This document shows positions 1 through 7,562 of a DNA stretch of 18,790 nt, one piece after another (positions within the stretch are counted from its first letter, which is position 1; every line of letters starts with the position of its first letter). The notes under the pieces were generated by a model that was not told the origin of the DNA, ran no database searches, and saw only the letters and a program-made list of their open reading frames with translations. This DNA comes from Thermofilum sp. ex4484_15 (GTDB lineage: Archaea; Thermoproteota; Thermoprotei; Thermofilales; EX4484-15), in NCBI GenBank assembly GCA_002254595.1, contig NJEH01000019.1, positions 1 to 18,790 on the forward strand, given 5' to 3'. The position numbers and the translations under genes were made by a program.

Positions 1-362
1 GCTCCATAATCCCACCTGGCGCCGTGGAAGTTAAACCTATACCCTTACCACCGGGCAGTATAGCCTTTGCGGTAGTAGCTGAAGCTAGGGGTAAGGATGG
101 TGAGAGAATAGGAGCGGGTATAGCGTGGGGATTGCCTAGTGACGGCGGTTACGGTTATGTAGTGGAGGCTCACGGATCAAAAAACTACACCGAGTTATTA
201 AGGGAACTAAGGGGGAAAATTTACGAGATGGCTAGATCTAGAGGTGTGAAGTTAGCTTTCTTCAGGACGCGCATAGAGACGCTAAGGATACCTCGGGGTT
301 GTTACGGAGCCACCGTAGCGGCGGTAGTATTCGTACCTGAGGTATTAATGGGAACTAAATAA
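1..362 (+). CDS. pdaD: Pyruvoyl-dependent arginine decarboxylase, 5' end cut by window edge
   Basis: Converts arginine to agmatine, the first step of archaeal polyamine synthesis, using a pyruvoyl group made by self-cleavage of the proenzyme. The frame is open from base 3 and reads SIIPPGAVEVKPIPLPPG. This corresponds to the family motif at the cleavage site (S-S-I-x-P-P), so the codon at 3-5 is probably the serine that becomes the pyruvoyl group. If so, the whole alpha chain is here and the beta chain lies before the window. Further family features are the AGIAWGLP strand, the GYVVEAHG segment carrying the likely catalytic Glu, and the closing GCYGATVAAVVFVPE strand. A GTG at 24 is internal, not the start. 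The gene ends at TAA 360-362, with a T-rich stretch (391-397) behind it. Identification rests on motif recognition and matching C-terminal length. Confidence 0.85.
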   Translation, partial: SIIPPGAVEVKPIPLPPGSIAFAVVAEARGKDGERIGAGIAWGLPSDGGYGYVVEAHGSKNYTELLRELRGKIYEMARSRGVKLAFFRTRIETLRIPRGCYGATVAAVVFVPEVLMGTK

Positions 363-405
363 TTAATTCGTTAATAGCTGTTTAAAACGTTTTTAATTTG
401 AAACC

Positions 406-417
406 TTATTTAAATTT
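406..417 (+). promoter_or_regulatory. TATA-like box ahead of the nucleotidylyltransferase gene
   Basis: The A/T stretch TTATTTAAATTT is centred about 29 bases before the ATG at 440, and no Shine-Dalgarno sequence precedes that ATG. This fits a leaderless archaeal transcript starting at or next to the ATG, and favours ATG 440 over the in-frame GTG at 431. The rest of 363-439 holds a T-rich run (391-397) that could end transcription of the decarboxylase. Inferred from sequence alone. Confidence 0.5.
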
Positions 418-439
418 AGTAATGAACTAAGTGAAGTCC

Positions 440-1675
440 ATGAAAGCTATAATATTAGCTGCCGGTTTAGGATCTAGGTTAAATCCATTAACCCAGACGA
501 GGCCTAAGCACTTATTGCCCATAGCAGGCAAACCGCTCATAGGGCATATAGTGACTACGCTAAGTGAAATAGGGGTTAAGGAAATAGGGGTAGTAGTTCA
601 CCACTTAAAGGAAAAAATTATAAAGTATTTAGGTCGCGGGGAGGAGTACGGAGTCAAAATAGAGTACATTTACCAGAGGGAACTTGACGGTACTGCCGGA
701 GCAGTAGAGGTAGCTAAGGATTACGTAGGAAATGAAGTATTCATGGCCGTTTCAGGCGATGTAACCGTAGATAAGGACGTATTACGTAATTTCCTTCGTA
801 GCTTCGAGAAATTAGGTGAAATAAAGGGTATGGTATTAGGAGTACATGTAGATAACCCTTATGAGTACGGGGTATTAGTAGTTGAGAAAGGGTATTTAAG
901 GTCCATAGTGGAGAAACCTAGGCCTGGGGAGGTAAAGGGGGATTTAATAAATGCCGGTATATATTTGTTCAAACCGATAATATTCGAGTACGTAAATAGG
1001 GTAGGTAAGTCGCCTAGAGGGGAGAGGGAGTTAACCGAAGCGGTACAGTTAATGGCTAACCGAGGTAAGGTAGCAGTATATGATGGAGGTAAAGGTTGGT
1101 GGTTCGACGTAGGTAGACCTTGGGACTTAATAGATGCTAACAAGGTTTATCTCGAAAGGATATCTACCGATATAAGGGGCGATATAAGGTTAGCAGCTAG
1201 AGTTATCGGAAACGTTAGGATAGGAGAGGGGTCTGTATTACTACCTGGATCTGTAGTAATAGGGCCTACCCATATAGGTTCAAATGTTATAGTAGGCTAT
1301 AATACCGTCATAGGACCTTACTCTACCATAGGCGATAACATAGAGATAGGGCCGTTAAGTTATATTTCAGGTTCAATTATAATGGAGAACACTTATATCT
1401 CTAGCCATTGCGCAATTTTCGAGAGCATCATAGGGGAGAACGTCTACTTAGAAAGCGGAGTAAAAATCCCCAGCCAGAACATCTACGGGGGGAACGTACT
1501 GGTACTAATAAAGGGAAGGAAGGTAGATAGCGGGAGAAGCAGGTTGGGGGCCATAATAGGGGATAACGTAAGGATAGGAGCTAATACCTCCATAGCGCCA
1601 GGCGTTACCATTATGCCTAACGCTACTATACCTCCCAATTCTAAGGTGGTAGAGGATGTAATTACGGGTAATTAA
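440..1675 (+). CDS. Bifunctional sugar-1-phosphate nucleotidylyltransferase / beta-helix acyltransferase (GlmU-like)
   Basis: Likely makes an activated sugar (UDP-GlcNAc or dTDP-/UDP-glucose type) for glycan synthesis in the cytoplasm. Residues 1-235 are a nucleotidyltransferase domain: MKAIILAAGLGSRLNPLT followed by RPKHLLPIAGKPL is the nucleotide-binding signature (G9-x-G11-x-R13, Lys23). QRELDGTAGAV and the SGD metal-binding segment follow. Residues from about 245 to the end are hexapeptide repeats of a left-handed beta-helix (IGNVRIGEGS, IGDNIEIGPLS, IGDNVRIGANTSIAPG), the fold of sugar-phosphate acetyltransferases. At 411 residues it matches the archaeal ST0452-type enzymes, which combine nucleotidyl transfer with amino-sugar acetylation; whether this tail is active cannot be told. 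ATG 440 is preferred because MKAIILAAG is the usual family start and a TATA-like box sits 29 bases upstream; GTG 431 would add three residues. The DUF354-type gene follows after one base. Confidence 0.85.
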   Translation: MKAIILAAGLGSRLNPLTQTRPKHLLPIAGKPLIGHIVTTLSEIGVKEIGVVVHHLKEKIIKYLGRGEEYGVKIEYIYQRELDGTAGAVEVAKDYVGNEVFMAVSGDVTVDKDVLRNFLRSFEKLGEIKGMVLGVHVDNPYEYGVLVVEKGYLRSIVEKPRPGEVKGDLINAGIYLFKPIIFEYVNRVGKSPRGERELTEAVQLMANRGKVAVYDGGKGWWFDVGRPWDLIDANKVYLERISTDIRGDIRLAARVIGNVRIGEGSVLLPGSVVIGPTHIGSNVIVGYNTVIGPYSTIGDNIEIGPLSYISGSIIMENTYISSHCAIFESIIGENVYLESGVKIPSQNIYGGNVLVLIKGRKVDSGRSRLGAIIGDNVRIGANTSIAPGVTIMPNATIPPNSKVVEDVITGN

Positions 1676-1676
1676 C

Positions 1677-2720
1677 TTGATATGGTTCGATGCACTTACC
1701 GGTAAACAGGCATTACTGTATAGTTACCTATACTTCGAATTGAAGGCTAAAGGTTATGATGTAAAAATTACCTGCAGGGATTACGATTACGTAGTTAAGT
1801 TATTTAAGTTAAAGGGAGTTAACGTAGACGTAATAGGTAGTTATGGAGGAGCTGATTTAGCCGGTAAATTAGCGGCCAGCTTAGTTAGGGAGCTTTCCTT
1901 CTTAAGGGAAATGAAGGACCGAAGACCCTTACTACATTCTTCCTTTACTTCCCCAGAAGCTGTAAGAGCAGCCTTTAAATTAAACTTGCCGATAGTACTA
2001 CTTACGGATTCACCTCATTCTGTTTATGTAAATAGATTAACGATACCTTTGGCTGACGAAGTAATAGTACCCGAAGCTACTCCTCCCCAAGCTTATGGCC
2101 CTTATTATCGCTTCATAAAGTTCAGGACATTTAAAGGAGTATTTGAAGTAATATGGGCAAGGAGGTTTAAACCCTCAGATGAGGTTTTGAAAGTACTAAA
2201 TCTAGAACCTTACTCCTATGTAGTTTTTAGAGTTGAAGAAGCTAAGGCCTCCTACTATCCTCGATCCCCTAGAGCCCCTCCAACTATCATGGTTCCATTA
2301 ATAAGAGAAGTATTGAATAGAAGGATAAGCGCAGTGGTTTTCACGAGATATCCCGATCAGGAAGCATATTTGAGAAAGTTGTTCGGAGGTAAAGTAATAA
2401 TACCTAATTTCGCTGTAGATTCCTTAAGCTTAGCTTATTACAGCTTAGCCGTAGTAACAGGAGGGGCCACCATGGCTACTGAGGCTTCCTTAATAGGAGT
2501 ACCAAGTATAACCCTCTTCCCTAGGGGCTTATATGTGGTAAATTATTTAAGAGATAGGGGATTTCCCATATACCAGCTAGACGTTAACAGTGCCCTTAAT
2601 ACATTAAAGGAAATAACCTCTAAGGGATATGAAAGGTTTAAAGTTCGACTTAATTTGTTAGAAGATCCGTTGGACCTCATAATTAAGACTATAGAACGGT
2701 ATTTAAGGGAGGAAGTATAA
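1677..2720 (+). CDS. DUF354-type predicted glycosyltransferase (COG1817-like)
   Basis: A 347-residue protein of the archaeal DUF354 family, which has the two-Rossmann GT-B fold of UDP-GlcNAc 2-epimerase and MurG. The true reaction in this family is not established. Seen here: the N-terminal signature MIWFDALTGKQALLY, an SPHSVYVNRLTIPLADEVIVPE segment in the middle, and near the C-terminus VTGGATMATEASLIGVPSI, which resembles the nucleotide-sugar-binding loop of GT-B enzymes. There is no signal peptide or membrane segment, so it is cytoplasmic. The start is TTG 1677, one base after the stop of the nucleotidylyltransferase, so the two are almost certainly co-transcribed and coupled. Inference: it uses the sugar nucleotide made by its neighbour. 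A 2-epimerase role is the main alternative. Confidence 0.75.
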   Translation: MIWFDALTGKQALLYSYLYFELKAKGYDVKITCRDYDYVVKLFKLKGVNVDVIGSYGGADLAGKLAASLVRELSFLREMKDRRPLLHSSFTSPEAVRAAFKLNLPIVLLTDSPHSVYVNRLTIPLADEVIVPEATPPQAYGPYYRFIKFRTFKGVFEVIWARRFKPSDEVLKVLNLEPYSYVVFRVEEAKASYYPRSPRAPPTIMVPLIREVLNRRISAVVFTRYPDQEAYLRKLFGGKVIIPNFAVDSLSLAYYSLAVVTGGATMATEASLIGVPSITLFPRGLYVVNYLRDRGFPIYQLDVNSALNTLKEITSKGYERFKVRLNLLEDPLDLIIKTIERYLREEV

Positions 2721-2761
2721 TAAGGTAAAAGCTAATAAAGGAGCTAGCATAGCATCCTACC

Positions 2762-3355
2762 GTGGCCACCTTACCTTTAGGGTTCCTAGCTAAAGTAATA
2801 CTCATTAGCGCTTCAGGAGCGTTATCGCCGGGTCCTTTAACTGTAGCTGTCGCTACGTTAGGCTTTAAGAGGGGATATAAAGGGGGTATCGTAGCTAGTT
2901 TAGGGCATACCTTAGCCGAATTCCCCCTCGTCCTTTGCTTAGCTTTAGGGCTTTCGACCGTCATAAATGATCTTAGGACTAAACTCGTAGTAAGCTTAGT
3001 AGGAGGTTCCTCGTTAATAGCTTTCGGTATATTGCAGTTCCTAGACGCCATTAAAAGCGCTCCTAATAGCGTTAATAGCTTAAGTAACGGTTCCTCGCTT
3101 GTAATAGGATTTACCTTAACTCTATTCAATCCCTTCTTCTTAATATGGTGGCTTAGCATAGGTTTATCTCTAGTAACGGAGGCTATTATGCTTATGCAAT
3201 TAGTGGGCGTTCTGGTACTCTACCTCGCCCATGTATGGCTTGATTACTTCTGGTTAACATTAGTAGCTTATTTAGCTTCGCTAGGTAAGAGGAGCACGAA
3301 GATAAGTAAGTTAGGTGCTCAATACTTACTATCGCGAGGTGCTATTCCATGCTAA
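2762..3355 (+). CDS. LysE/RhtB-family membrane exporter
   Basis: A 197-residue polytopic membrane protein with the LysE/RhtB amino-acid exporter signature near its N-terminus: SGALSPGPLTVAVATLGFKR, then a G-GIVASLGHTLAE segment. About six hydrophobic segments are visible (roughly residues 5-25, 38-62, 72-93, 110-133, 136-156 and 157-178). NPFFLIWWLSIG is also typical of the family. The substrate (amino acid or other small cation) cannot be read from sequence. The GTG at 2762 is the only usable start, because an in-frame TAG lies at 2750-2752. There is no good ribosome site close to it (GGAG lies about 19 bases upstream). Its last seven bases overlap the ATG of the secreted protease, suggesting translational coupling. 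Confidence 0.8.
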   Translation: MATLPLGFLAKVILISASGALSPGPLTVAVATLGFKRGYKGGIVASLGHTLAEFPLVLCLALGLSTVINDLRTKLVVSLVGGSSLIAFGILQFLDAIKSAPNSVNSLSNGSSLVIGFTLTLFNPFFLIWWLSIGLSLVTEAIMLMQLVGVLVLYLAHVWLDYFWLTLVAYLASLGKRSTKISKLGAQYLLSRGAIPC

Positions 3356-5136
3356 GGAGACATTTCCTTTTCCTCTCCTTAATAACGATATTTATACTGT
3401 CACCCATTACCGAAGCCGTTGGAACCTTTACCTTAAAGGAGGTTAGGAGTATTACCATACACGCTCCAGCAGTGACTTTAAGTGGAAAGGTAATGAAGGG
3501 AGTGCTAACTAATATAACTATAACTCTAGTAAGGCCGGGAAGAGGTAGGGTTTTCATTTCCACTACCCCTTTAAGCCAGCTCGATATTCAGGCTTCGGCA
3601 AGGGTAGCGGCTATGATAGCTTGCGAACTAGCAGGTGTACCTTCTACATGCGTGGATTTCCTAATAGAGGTGAAAAGTAACTCGATAGTAATAGGGGGCC
3701 CTTCTGCTTCCGCCTATATGTGCGTAGCGATGTACGCCTTAATTAAGGGATTAAAGTTAAGGGATGACGTATCGATGACAGGGATGATAAACCCCGATGG
3801 TTCCATAGGCCCTGTAGGCGGGATCTTAGAGAAGGCAGAAGCCGTGGCTAAGAGGGGGGTTAAACTCTTCTTGATACCTTTAGGGGAGGAGGAAACCACT
3901 ACTTACGAGGTTAGGGAGAGGGAGATAGGCCCGTTCATCTATCGCGAGCTTATCCCTAGGAGGATTAATGTGGTGGCTTACGCTAGGGAGAAGTTCGGGT
4001 TAAAGGTGATACCAGTGTATAACATAGGACAAGCGATAAGTTATTTTACAGGCCTTAAGTACAAGGTGCTTAAACCTCCTATCTCCATAACCTTAAGTCC
4101 ACGATACTTAGAGGCACTTAAAAATATGGGAGAAGAATTGCTAAGGATAGATACGAAGCTTTACAATGAATTAAATAGTAAGTTAAGTGGAGCATTCGCC
4201 GAGGAACTTAAGCGTTATTACCAGTTAATGGAAGAGTCTAAGAGATTGTTAAATGAGGGAAGGTATTACGTAGCCTCAAGCAGAGCATTCGCGTTACTTA
4301 CTCATCTAAAATACCTAGAACTAGTATACGAAGTTAACGAAAAGGGGGAGAGAGCTTTCGTAAGGAGGGCTAAGGAGGCCAATGCTACCTTAACCTCCTT
4401 ATACGAGAAAGTGAAGAGCTTTAAACCTACTTTAACTAATATAGGACTGCTAATAGCCATTGTTGAAAGATTAGAAGAAACGAGGAAGAGCTTAACGGAT
4501 AGCGGTAAGTATTATAAGCAATACCTTAGTGAGGGCTTTGATAGTTTACTCGTTAAGGCCGTGGATTCGCTTTCCTTCTCGGAAGCTAGGCTAGCAGGTG
4601 TAGAACTTTGGTTAAAGTGGATAAGGAAGTTAAAGGTATGGGGAACTAAAGTAATACCTTTGCCCATTATAAAAAGAGTAACCGAGAACCTCATGGACGA
4701 AGCTTATTCGGTCATGGCCTATGCCCTTTCAATATTTGGCGAGGAAAGGATAGAAGAAGTTAAAAAGGTAGAAGAGTACTTAAACATGGCTAAGGAAGCT
4801 TACTTAAAGGGAGATTACCTATCGGCTTCAGCTGACTCCATAAGAGTCCTTGCTTATTTACTTTATGAATTTAATACCATAGTACGTAAGGAGGCCTTAG
4901 GGAAGATAGTAAATTATTCACGCTCTCAAGCTTTAACCTTATGTAATGAGGCTAAGGAATTAGGTATGGAGCCTTACTTAGCATTAAATTACTTGGAATA
5001 CGGTGATTACGTGAGGGATCTCCTCGATAGGATATTCTTTTACAAGCTAGCCGCTATACACGCCAAGTACTTAATTATCATAGCTAAGGAGATAAAAAAT
5101 CTAAGTAAGTCGATCGGTATTATAATTAGACCTTAA
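3349..5136 (+). CDS. Secreted Lon-like (S16-fold) serine protease with helical C-terminal region, COG1750 type
   Basis: A 595-residue exported protein. Residues 1-23 form a signal peptide (basic MLRRH, then a hydrophobic core ending near TEA). Residues about 30-240 carry a Lon-type proteolytic domain without an AAA+ ATPase: GGPSAS with candidate nucleophile Ser119, then MINPDGSIGPVGGILEKAEA with candidate general base Lys162. These match the Ser-Lys dyad motifs of Lon (GPSAG and GGLKEK). From about 245 to the end the protein is alpha-helical and charged with heptad-like stretches, resembling tetratricopeptide or coiled-coil packing. It has no obvious C-terminal membrane anchor and several N-x-S/T sequons. 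The family is annotated as archaeal serine protease with unknown substrates. The start ATG lies inside the end of the LysE-family gene. Transcription probably ends in the T-rich gap after the stop. Confidence 0.8.
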   Translation: MLRRHFLFLSLITIFILSPITEAVGTFTLKEVRSITIHAPAVTLSGKVMKGVLTNITITLVRPGRGRVFISTTPLSQLDIQASARVAAMIACELAGVPSTCVDFLIEVKSNSIVIGGPSASAYMCVAMYALIKGLKLRDDVSMTGMINPDGSIGPVGGILEKAEAVAKRGVKLFLIPLGEEETTTYEVREREIGPFIYRELIPRRINVVAYAREKFGLKVIPVYNIGQAISYFTGLKYKVLKPPISITLSPRYLEALKNMGEELLRIDTKLYNELNSKLSGAFAEELKRYYQLMEESKRLLNEGRYYVASSRAFALLTHLKYLELVYEVNEKGERAFVRRAKEANATLTSLYEKVKSFKPTLTNIGLLIAIVERLEETRKSLTDSGKYYKQYLSEGFDSLLVKAVDSLSFSEARLAGVELWLKWIRKLKVWGTKVIPLPIIKRVTENLMDEAYSVMAYALSIFGEERIEEVKKVEEYLNMAKEAYLKGDYLSASADSIRVLAYLLYEFNTIVRKEALGKIVNYSRSQALTLCNEAKELGMEPYLALNYLEYGDYVRDLLDRIFFYKLAAIHAKYLIIIAKEIKNLSKSIGIIIRP

Positions 5137-5163
5137 ATCCCCTTTTTACTTTATAATAAAAAT
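5137..5163. terminator. A/T-rich bidirectional terminator between convergent genes
   Basis: The 27 bases between the convergent stops contain TTTTT (5143-5147) followed by ACTTT on the + strand. On the - strand they read as a T-run (complement of 5156-5162). U-rich tracts are the usual archaeal intrinsic stop signal. There is no hairpin of note. Inferred from composition and position. Confidence 0.45.
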
Positions 5164-5883
5164 TTATAGATTTAACACTTTCAGATATGCTTGTGCTAAA
5201 GAACTTAATACCTTAATTACCTGACCTACTTCCTTAGCGTAAGAACTTAAGACTAGGTAACCCTCTTCATTTATATCTATCCTAACTTCAGGATCCTTAA
5301 TAGCTTCCTTAATCCTCCTTAAGGCACTAATTGAGGAATAATCATGTTGCCACTTAAATAACGGTTCACCCTCTATGGGTATACCATACTCCTCCTCATA
5401 GGCTTCGAACCTTAAGGTGAATCCCTTAACCTTAAGGTTAACCACTACTGATTCCTCCCCTCCTCGTATCCTACGAGCAGCGCATAAACCTCTCCGCCTT
5501 AGTTCGAGGGGTAACCCTTCATCATCCTGATAGGATTCTACCCTTACTTCAACGCCCTGAGATAACTCGCTAAGGGTATGTAGTGGCCCTACTACCTCAC
5601 CTATAGGCACTATCGGGGTATAAGGTTGGCTTATTCCGTAAAAAATACATAGCGCCCTACCAGGAGGCCATAACGCTACCGAACCTTTATCTACCTTTAA
5701 ACAGGTTTCTCCACCTATCCCGCTTAAAGGAGTTCTGAAGTATATCTCCTCCTTCCAAACCTCTACCTTAGAGGAGAAGGGTATTTTCTTAATTAACTCC
5801 TTTACTACGTCTAACTCTTCATTTAGTTCTAGGATTACCTCACCGTAACCATCCACCTTAACTTTAACTAACACTTCTTCCAC
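5164..5883 (-). CDS. Cyclophilin-like fold protein (PF04126-type) with extra C-terminal domain
   Basis: A 239-residue cytoplasmic protein. Residues 1-118 resemble the small cyclophilin-like family (Thermotoga TM1367 type): GEVILELNEE, ELIKKIPFSSKVEVWKEEIY and the diagnostic SVALWPPGRALCIFYG, then PIVPIGEVVGPL. The family shares the cyclophilin barrel, but prolyl isomerase activity is not established for it. Residues about 119-239 form a second region (RVESYQDDEGLPLELRRRGL ... IKVLSSLAQAY) that I do not recognise. The family's usual protein is about 120-130 residues, so this is roughly twice the normal length. The start is GTG (5881-5883 on the complement). It is transcribed toward the protease gene, and its upstream region is shared with the CysRS promoter. 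No functional partner is evident. Confidence 0.65.
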   Translation of the reverse strand: MEEVLVKVKVDGYGEVILELNEELDVVKELIKKIPFSSKVEVWKEEIYFRTPLSGIGGETCLKVDKGSVALWPPGRALCIFYGISQPYTPIVPIGEVVGPLHTLSELSQGVEVRVESYQDDEGLPLELRRRGLCAARRIRGGEESVVVNLKVKGFTLRFEAYEEEYGIPIEGEPLFKWQHDYSSISALRRIKEAIKDPEVRIDINEEGYLVLSSYAKEVGQVIKVLSSLAQAYLKVLNL

Positions 5884-5904
5884 CTTACCTATTACGCATT
5901 ACCG

Positions 5905-6033
5905 ATGGAAATGGAAACCCGGGATCCTCTGAAACCCGAATTACATCACCTATTGCGATCAGTAAGGCCAGGAGAGGTCATCCCCTTAGTGAATATTAAA
6001 CTTAAGGCTTTAAAAAGTTACTTTAATCGCTAA
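5905..6033 (+). CDS. Possible 42-residue small protein or gene remnant in the divergent gap
   Basis: An open frame from ATG 5905 to TAA 6031-6033 in the divergent gap. It reads MEMETRDPLKPELHHLLRSV, continuing RPGEVIPLVNIKLKALKSYF and ending NR. The pattern PELxxLLxxxxPGExIPLVxIKL looks like the first helix and strand of inhibitor/propeptide domains at the N-terminus of subtilisin-like proteases (for example IDPELxxLLEEAxPGExVPVIV). That resemblance is my own reading. There is no signal peptide, no clear TATA box and no ribosome site. It could be a genuine small protein, the stump of a decayed protease gene, or chance. The rest of 5884-6129 holds an 8-base direct repeat (GAAACCCG at 5914-5921 and 5931-5938) and the CysRS promoter. 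Confidence 0.3.
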   Translation: MEMETRDPLKPELHHLLRSVRPGEVIPLVNIKLKALKSYFNR

Positions 6034-6065
6034 TATGATCACGAAATGCCGCAAGCCAGAAAGCT

Positions 6066-6123
6066 AAAATATATTAACCTTAACATTGTTTTTCGTGTTA
6101 AAGTTATCGAAATAAGAGAGGAG
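6066..6123 (+). promoter_or_regulatory. CysRS promoter and ribosome site
   Basis: AAAATATATTA at 6066-6076 is a strong TATA-like box; transcription would start near 6097, giving a leader of about 33 bases. GAGAGGAG at 6116-6123 is a Shine-Dalgarno sequence six bases before the ATG at 6130. Position and sequence support both; not experimentally shown. Confidence 0.6.
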
Positions 6124-6129
6124 TAAGAC

Positions 6130-7554
6130 ATGCCTTTAGTAGTATTTAATACGCTCAGTGGGATGAAGGAGGAATTTAAGCCCTTAAGGGATAACGAGGT
6201 AAGGATCTACGTATGTGGACCTACGGTATATGATTACTCCCATATAGGGCATGCCAGGACATACATAGTGTTCGACGTAATAGTAAGGTACTTAAGATAC
6301 AAAGGGTACAAGGTGAAGTATATCGTAAATATAACGGATATAGAGGATAAGATAATAAGGAGAGCTAAAGAGTTAGGTATAACGCCGCTAGAATTAGCTA
6401 GGAAGTTTGAAAAAGAGTTCTTTAAGGATATTGAAAGGTTAGGATTGGTAAAAGCGGATAGGTACCCTAGAGCTACGGAGCATATAAGGGATATGATAAA
6501 GGTAATTGAAGCACTTATGAGGAAAGGTTACGCGTATAGAGTAGGTAACGACGTCTACTTTGACGTTTCTAAACTAAAGGACTATGGTAAACTCTCAAGA
6601 CAAAAAGTGAACTCCCTAAAGGCTGGAGCTAGGGTAGAGATAAGGAGGGGTAAGAAAAGCCCACTAGATTTCGCATTATGGAGAGGGGTTAGTAAGGATG
6701 AGCCAGGTTGGGATAGCCCGTGGGGCAAGGGTAGGCCCGGTTGGCATATAGAGTGCACAGTGATGGCAATTAAGCATTTAGGGGAGCAAATAGACCTACA
6801 TGGCGGGGGGGAGGATTTGATTTTCCCGCATCATGAAAATGAAATAGCCCAATCAGAAGCCTATAGCGGTAAGAAGCCCTTCGCTAAATACTGGCTTCAT
6901 ACCGGACTACTAATGGTAAAGGGAGAGAAAATGTCTAAGTCCTTAAGAAATATAATTTCTATAAGGGAGTTTATAGATAAATACGGTGCTGATACCTTAA
7001 GGCTTCTAGTACTATCCTCTCACTATAGAAGTCCTATAGAATTTAGTGAGGATAAAGCGTTACAAGCTAAGAGGAGTTTAATTAAGTTATATGGGATCTT
7101 AGAGAGAGCTAGATTAATGGTTAAGTTTAAGGAGAAGGGAGGGAAGATAGAGGAGGTAAGGGAAAGAGCGAAGGAGTTCAGAAGAGAATTCGAGGAAGCT
7201 ATGAATGACGATTTCAACACCCCTAAGGCATTAGCCGCGCTTTTCAGGTTCTCTTCCTACTTAGAGTCCTTAATAGATAAAGGATATAGCGGAGAGAGCA
7301 TAAGGGTAGCTTACGAAACCGTTGTATGGGCCTTAAAGTTATTAGGTTTCAAGATGAAGTACGCTAAGTTAAGTGAAGAGAGATTAGCCTCCCTTTTACC
7401 ATTACTAATAGAGATTAGAGGAGAACTGAGGAGAAGAAGGGTATGGGATTTAGCGGATAGAATTAGGGACAAACTAGGGGAAATGGGTATAGCCCTGGAG
7501 GATAGAGAGGATGGAACGGTTTGGAGGTACATACCCAATCTTTTGACCGACTAA
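6130..7554 (+). CDS. cysS: Cysteinyl-tRNA synthetase
   Basis: Charges tRNA-Cys with cysteine in the cytoplasm. At 474 residues it has the normal length and all class Ia signatures. CGPTVYDYSHIGHAR carries the HIGH motif (HIGH at 38-41) and the zinc ligand Cys29. IECTVMA supplies Cys209, and LHGGGEDLIFPHHENEIAQSEA carries the histidine and glutamate zinc ligands and substrate-pocket residues. EKMSKSLRN gives KMSKS at 267-271. The C-terminal part (about 330-474) is the helical DALR-type anticodon-binding region with NDDFNTPKALAALF. A TATA box and an SD sequence precede the ATG. The Maf gene begins eight bases after the stop, so the two are probably one transcript. Having CysRS means this archaeon need not rely solely on the SepRS/SepCysS route. 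Confidence 0.97.
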   Translation: MPLVVFNTLSGMKEEFKPLRDNEVRIYVCGPTVYDYSHIGHARTYIVFDVIVRYLRYKGYKVKYIVNITDIEDKIIRRAKELGITPLELARKFEKEFFKDIERLGLVKADRYPRATEHIRDMIKVIEALMRKGYAYRVGNDVYFDVSKLKDYGKLSRQKVNSLKAGARVEIRRGKKSPLDFALWRGVSKDEPGWDSPWGKGRPGWHIECTVMAIKHLGEQIDLHGGGEDLIFPHHENEIAQSEAYSGKKPFAKYWLHTGLLMVKGEKMSKSLRNIISIREFIDKYGADTLRLLVLSSHYRSPIEFSEDKALQAKRSLIKLYGILERARLMVKFKEKGGKIEEVRERAKEFRREFEEAMNDDFNTPKALAALFRFSSYLESLIDKGYSGESIRVAYETVVWALKLLGFKMKYAKLSEERLASLLPLLIEIRGELRRRRVWDLADRIRDKLGEMGIALEDREDGTVWRYIPNLLTD

Positions 7555-7562
7555 ATGATGAA

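Noticed and set aside
2689..3159. Long open frames opposite real genes (for example 2689-3159, 14392-14718 and 15241-15579 on the - strand).
   Set aside because: They mirror well-recognised coding sequences on the + strand, have no family features of their own, and arise from codon bias.
5928..5984. Possible C/D-box guide RNA on the - strand: GGGATGA, CTGA, GTGATGT and CAGA in the right order and spacing, total 57 bases.
   Set aside because: Three of four boxes have a mismatch, including the D box, and I could not match either guide segment to rRNA or tRNA. Kept only as a note.
5905..5990. Possible tRNA on the - strand, because GGGGATG and CATTTCC could form a seven-pair acceptor stem.
   Set aside because: There is no D-arm pattern and no proper T-loop (GTTCRANYC); the stem relies on G-U pairs.
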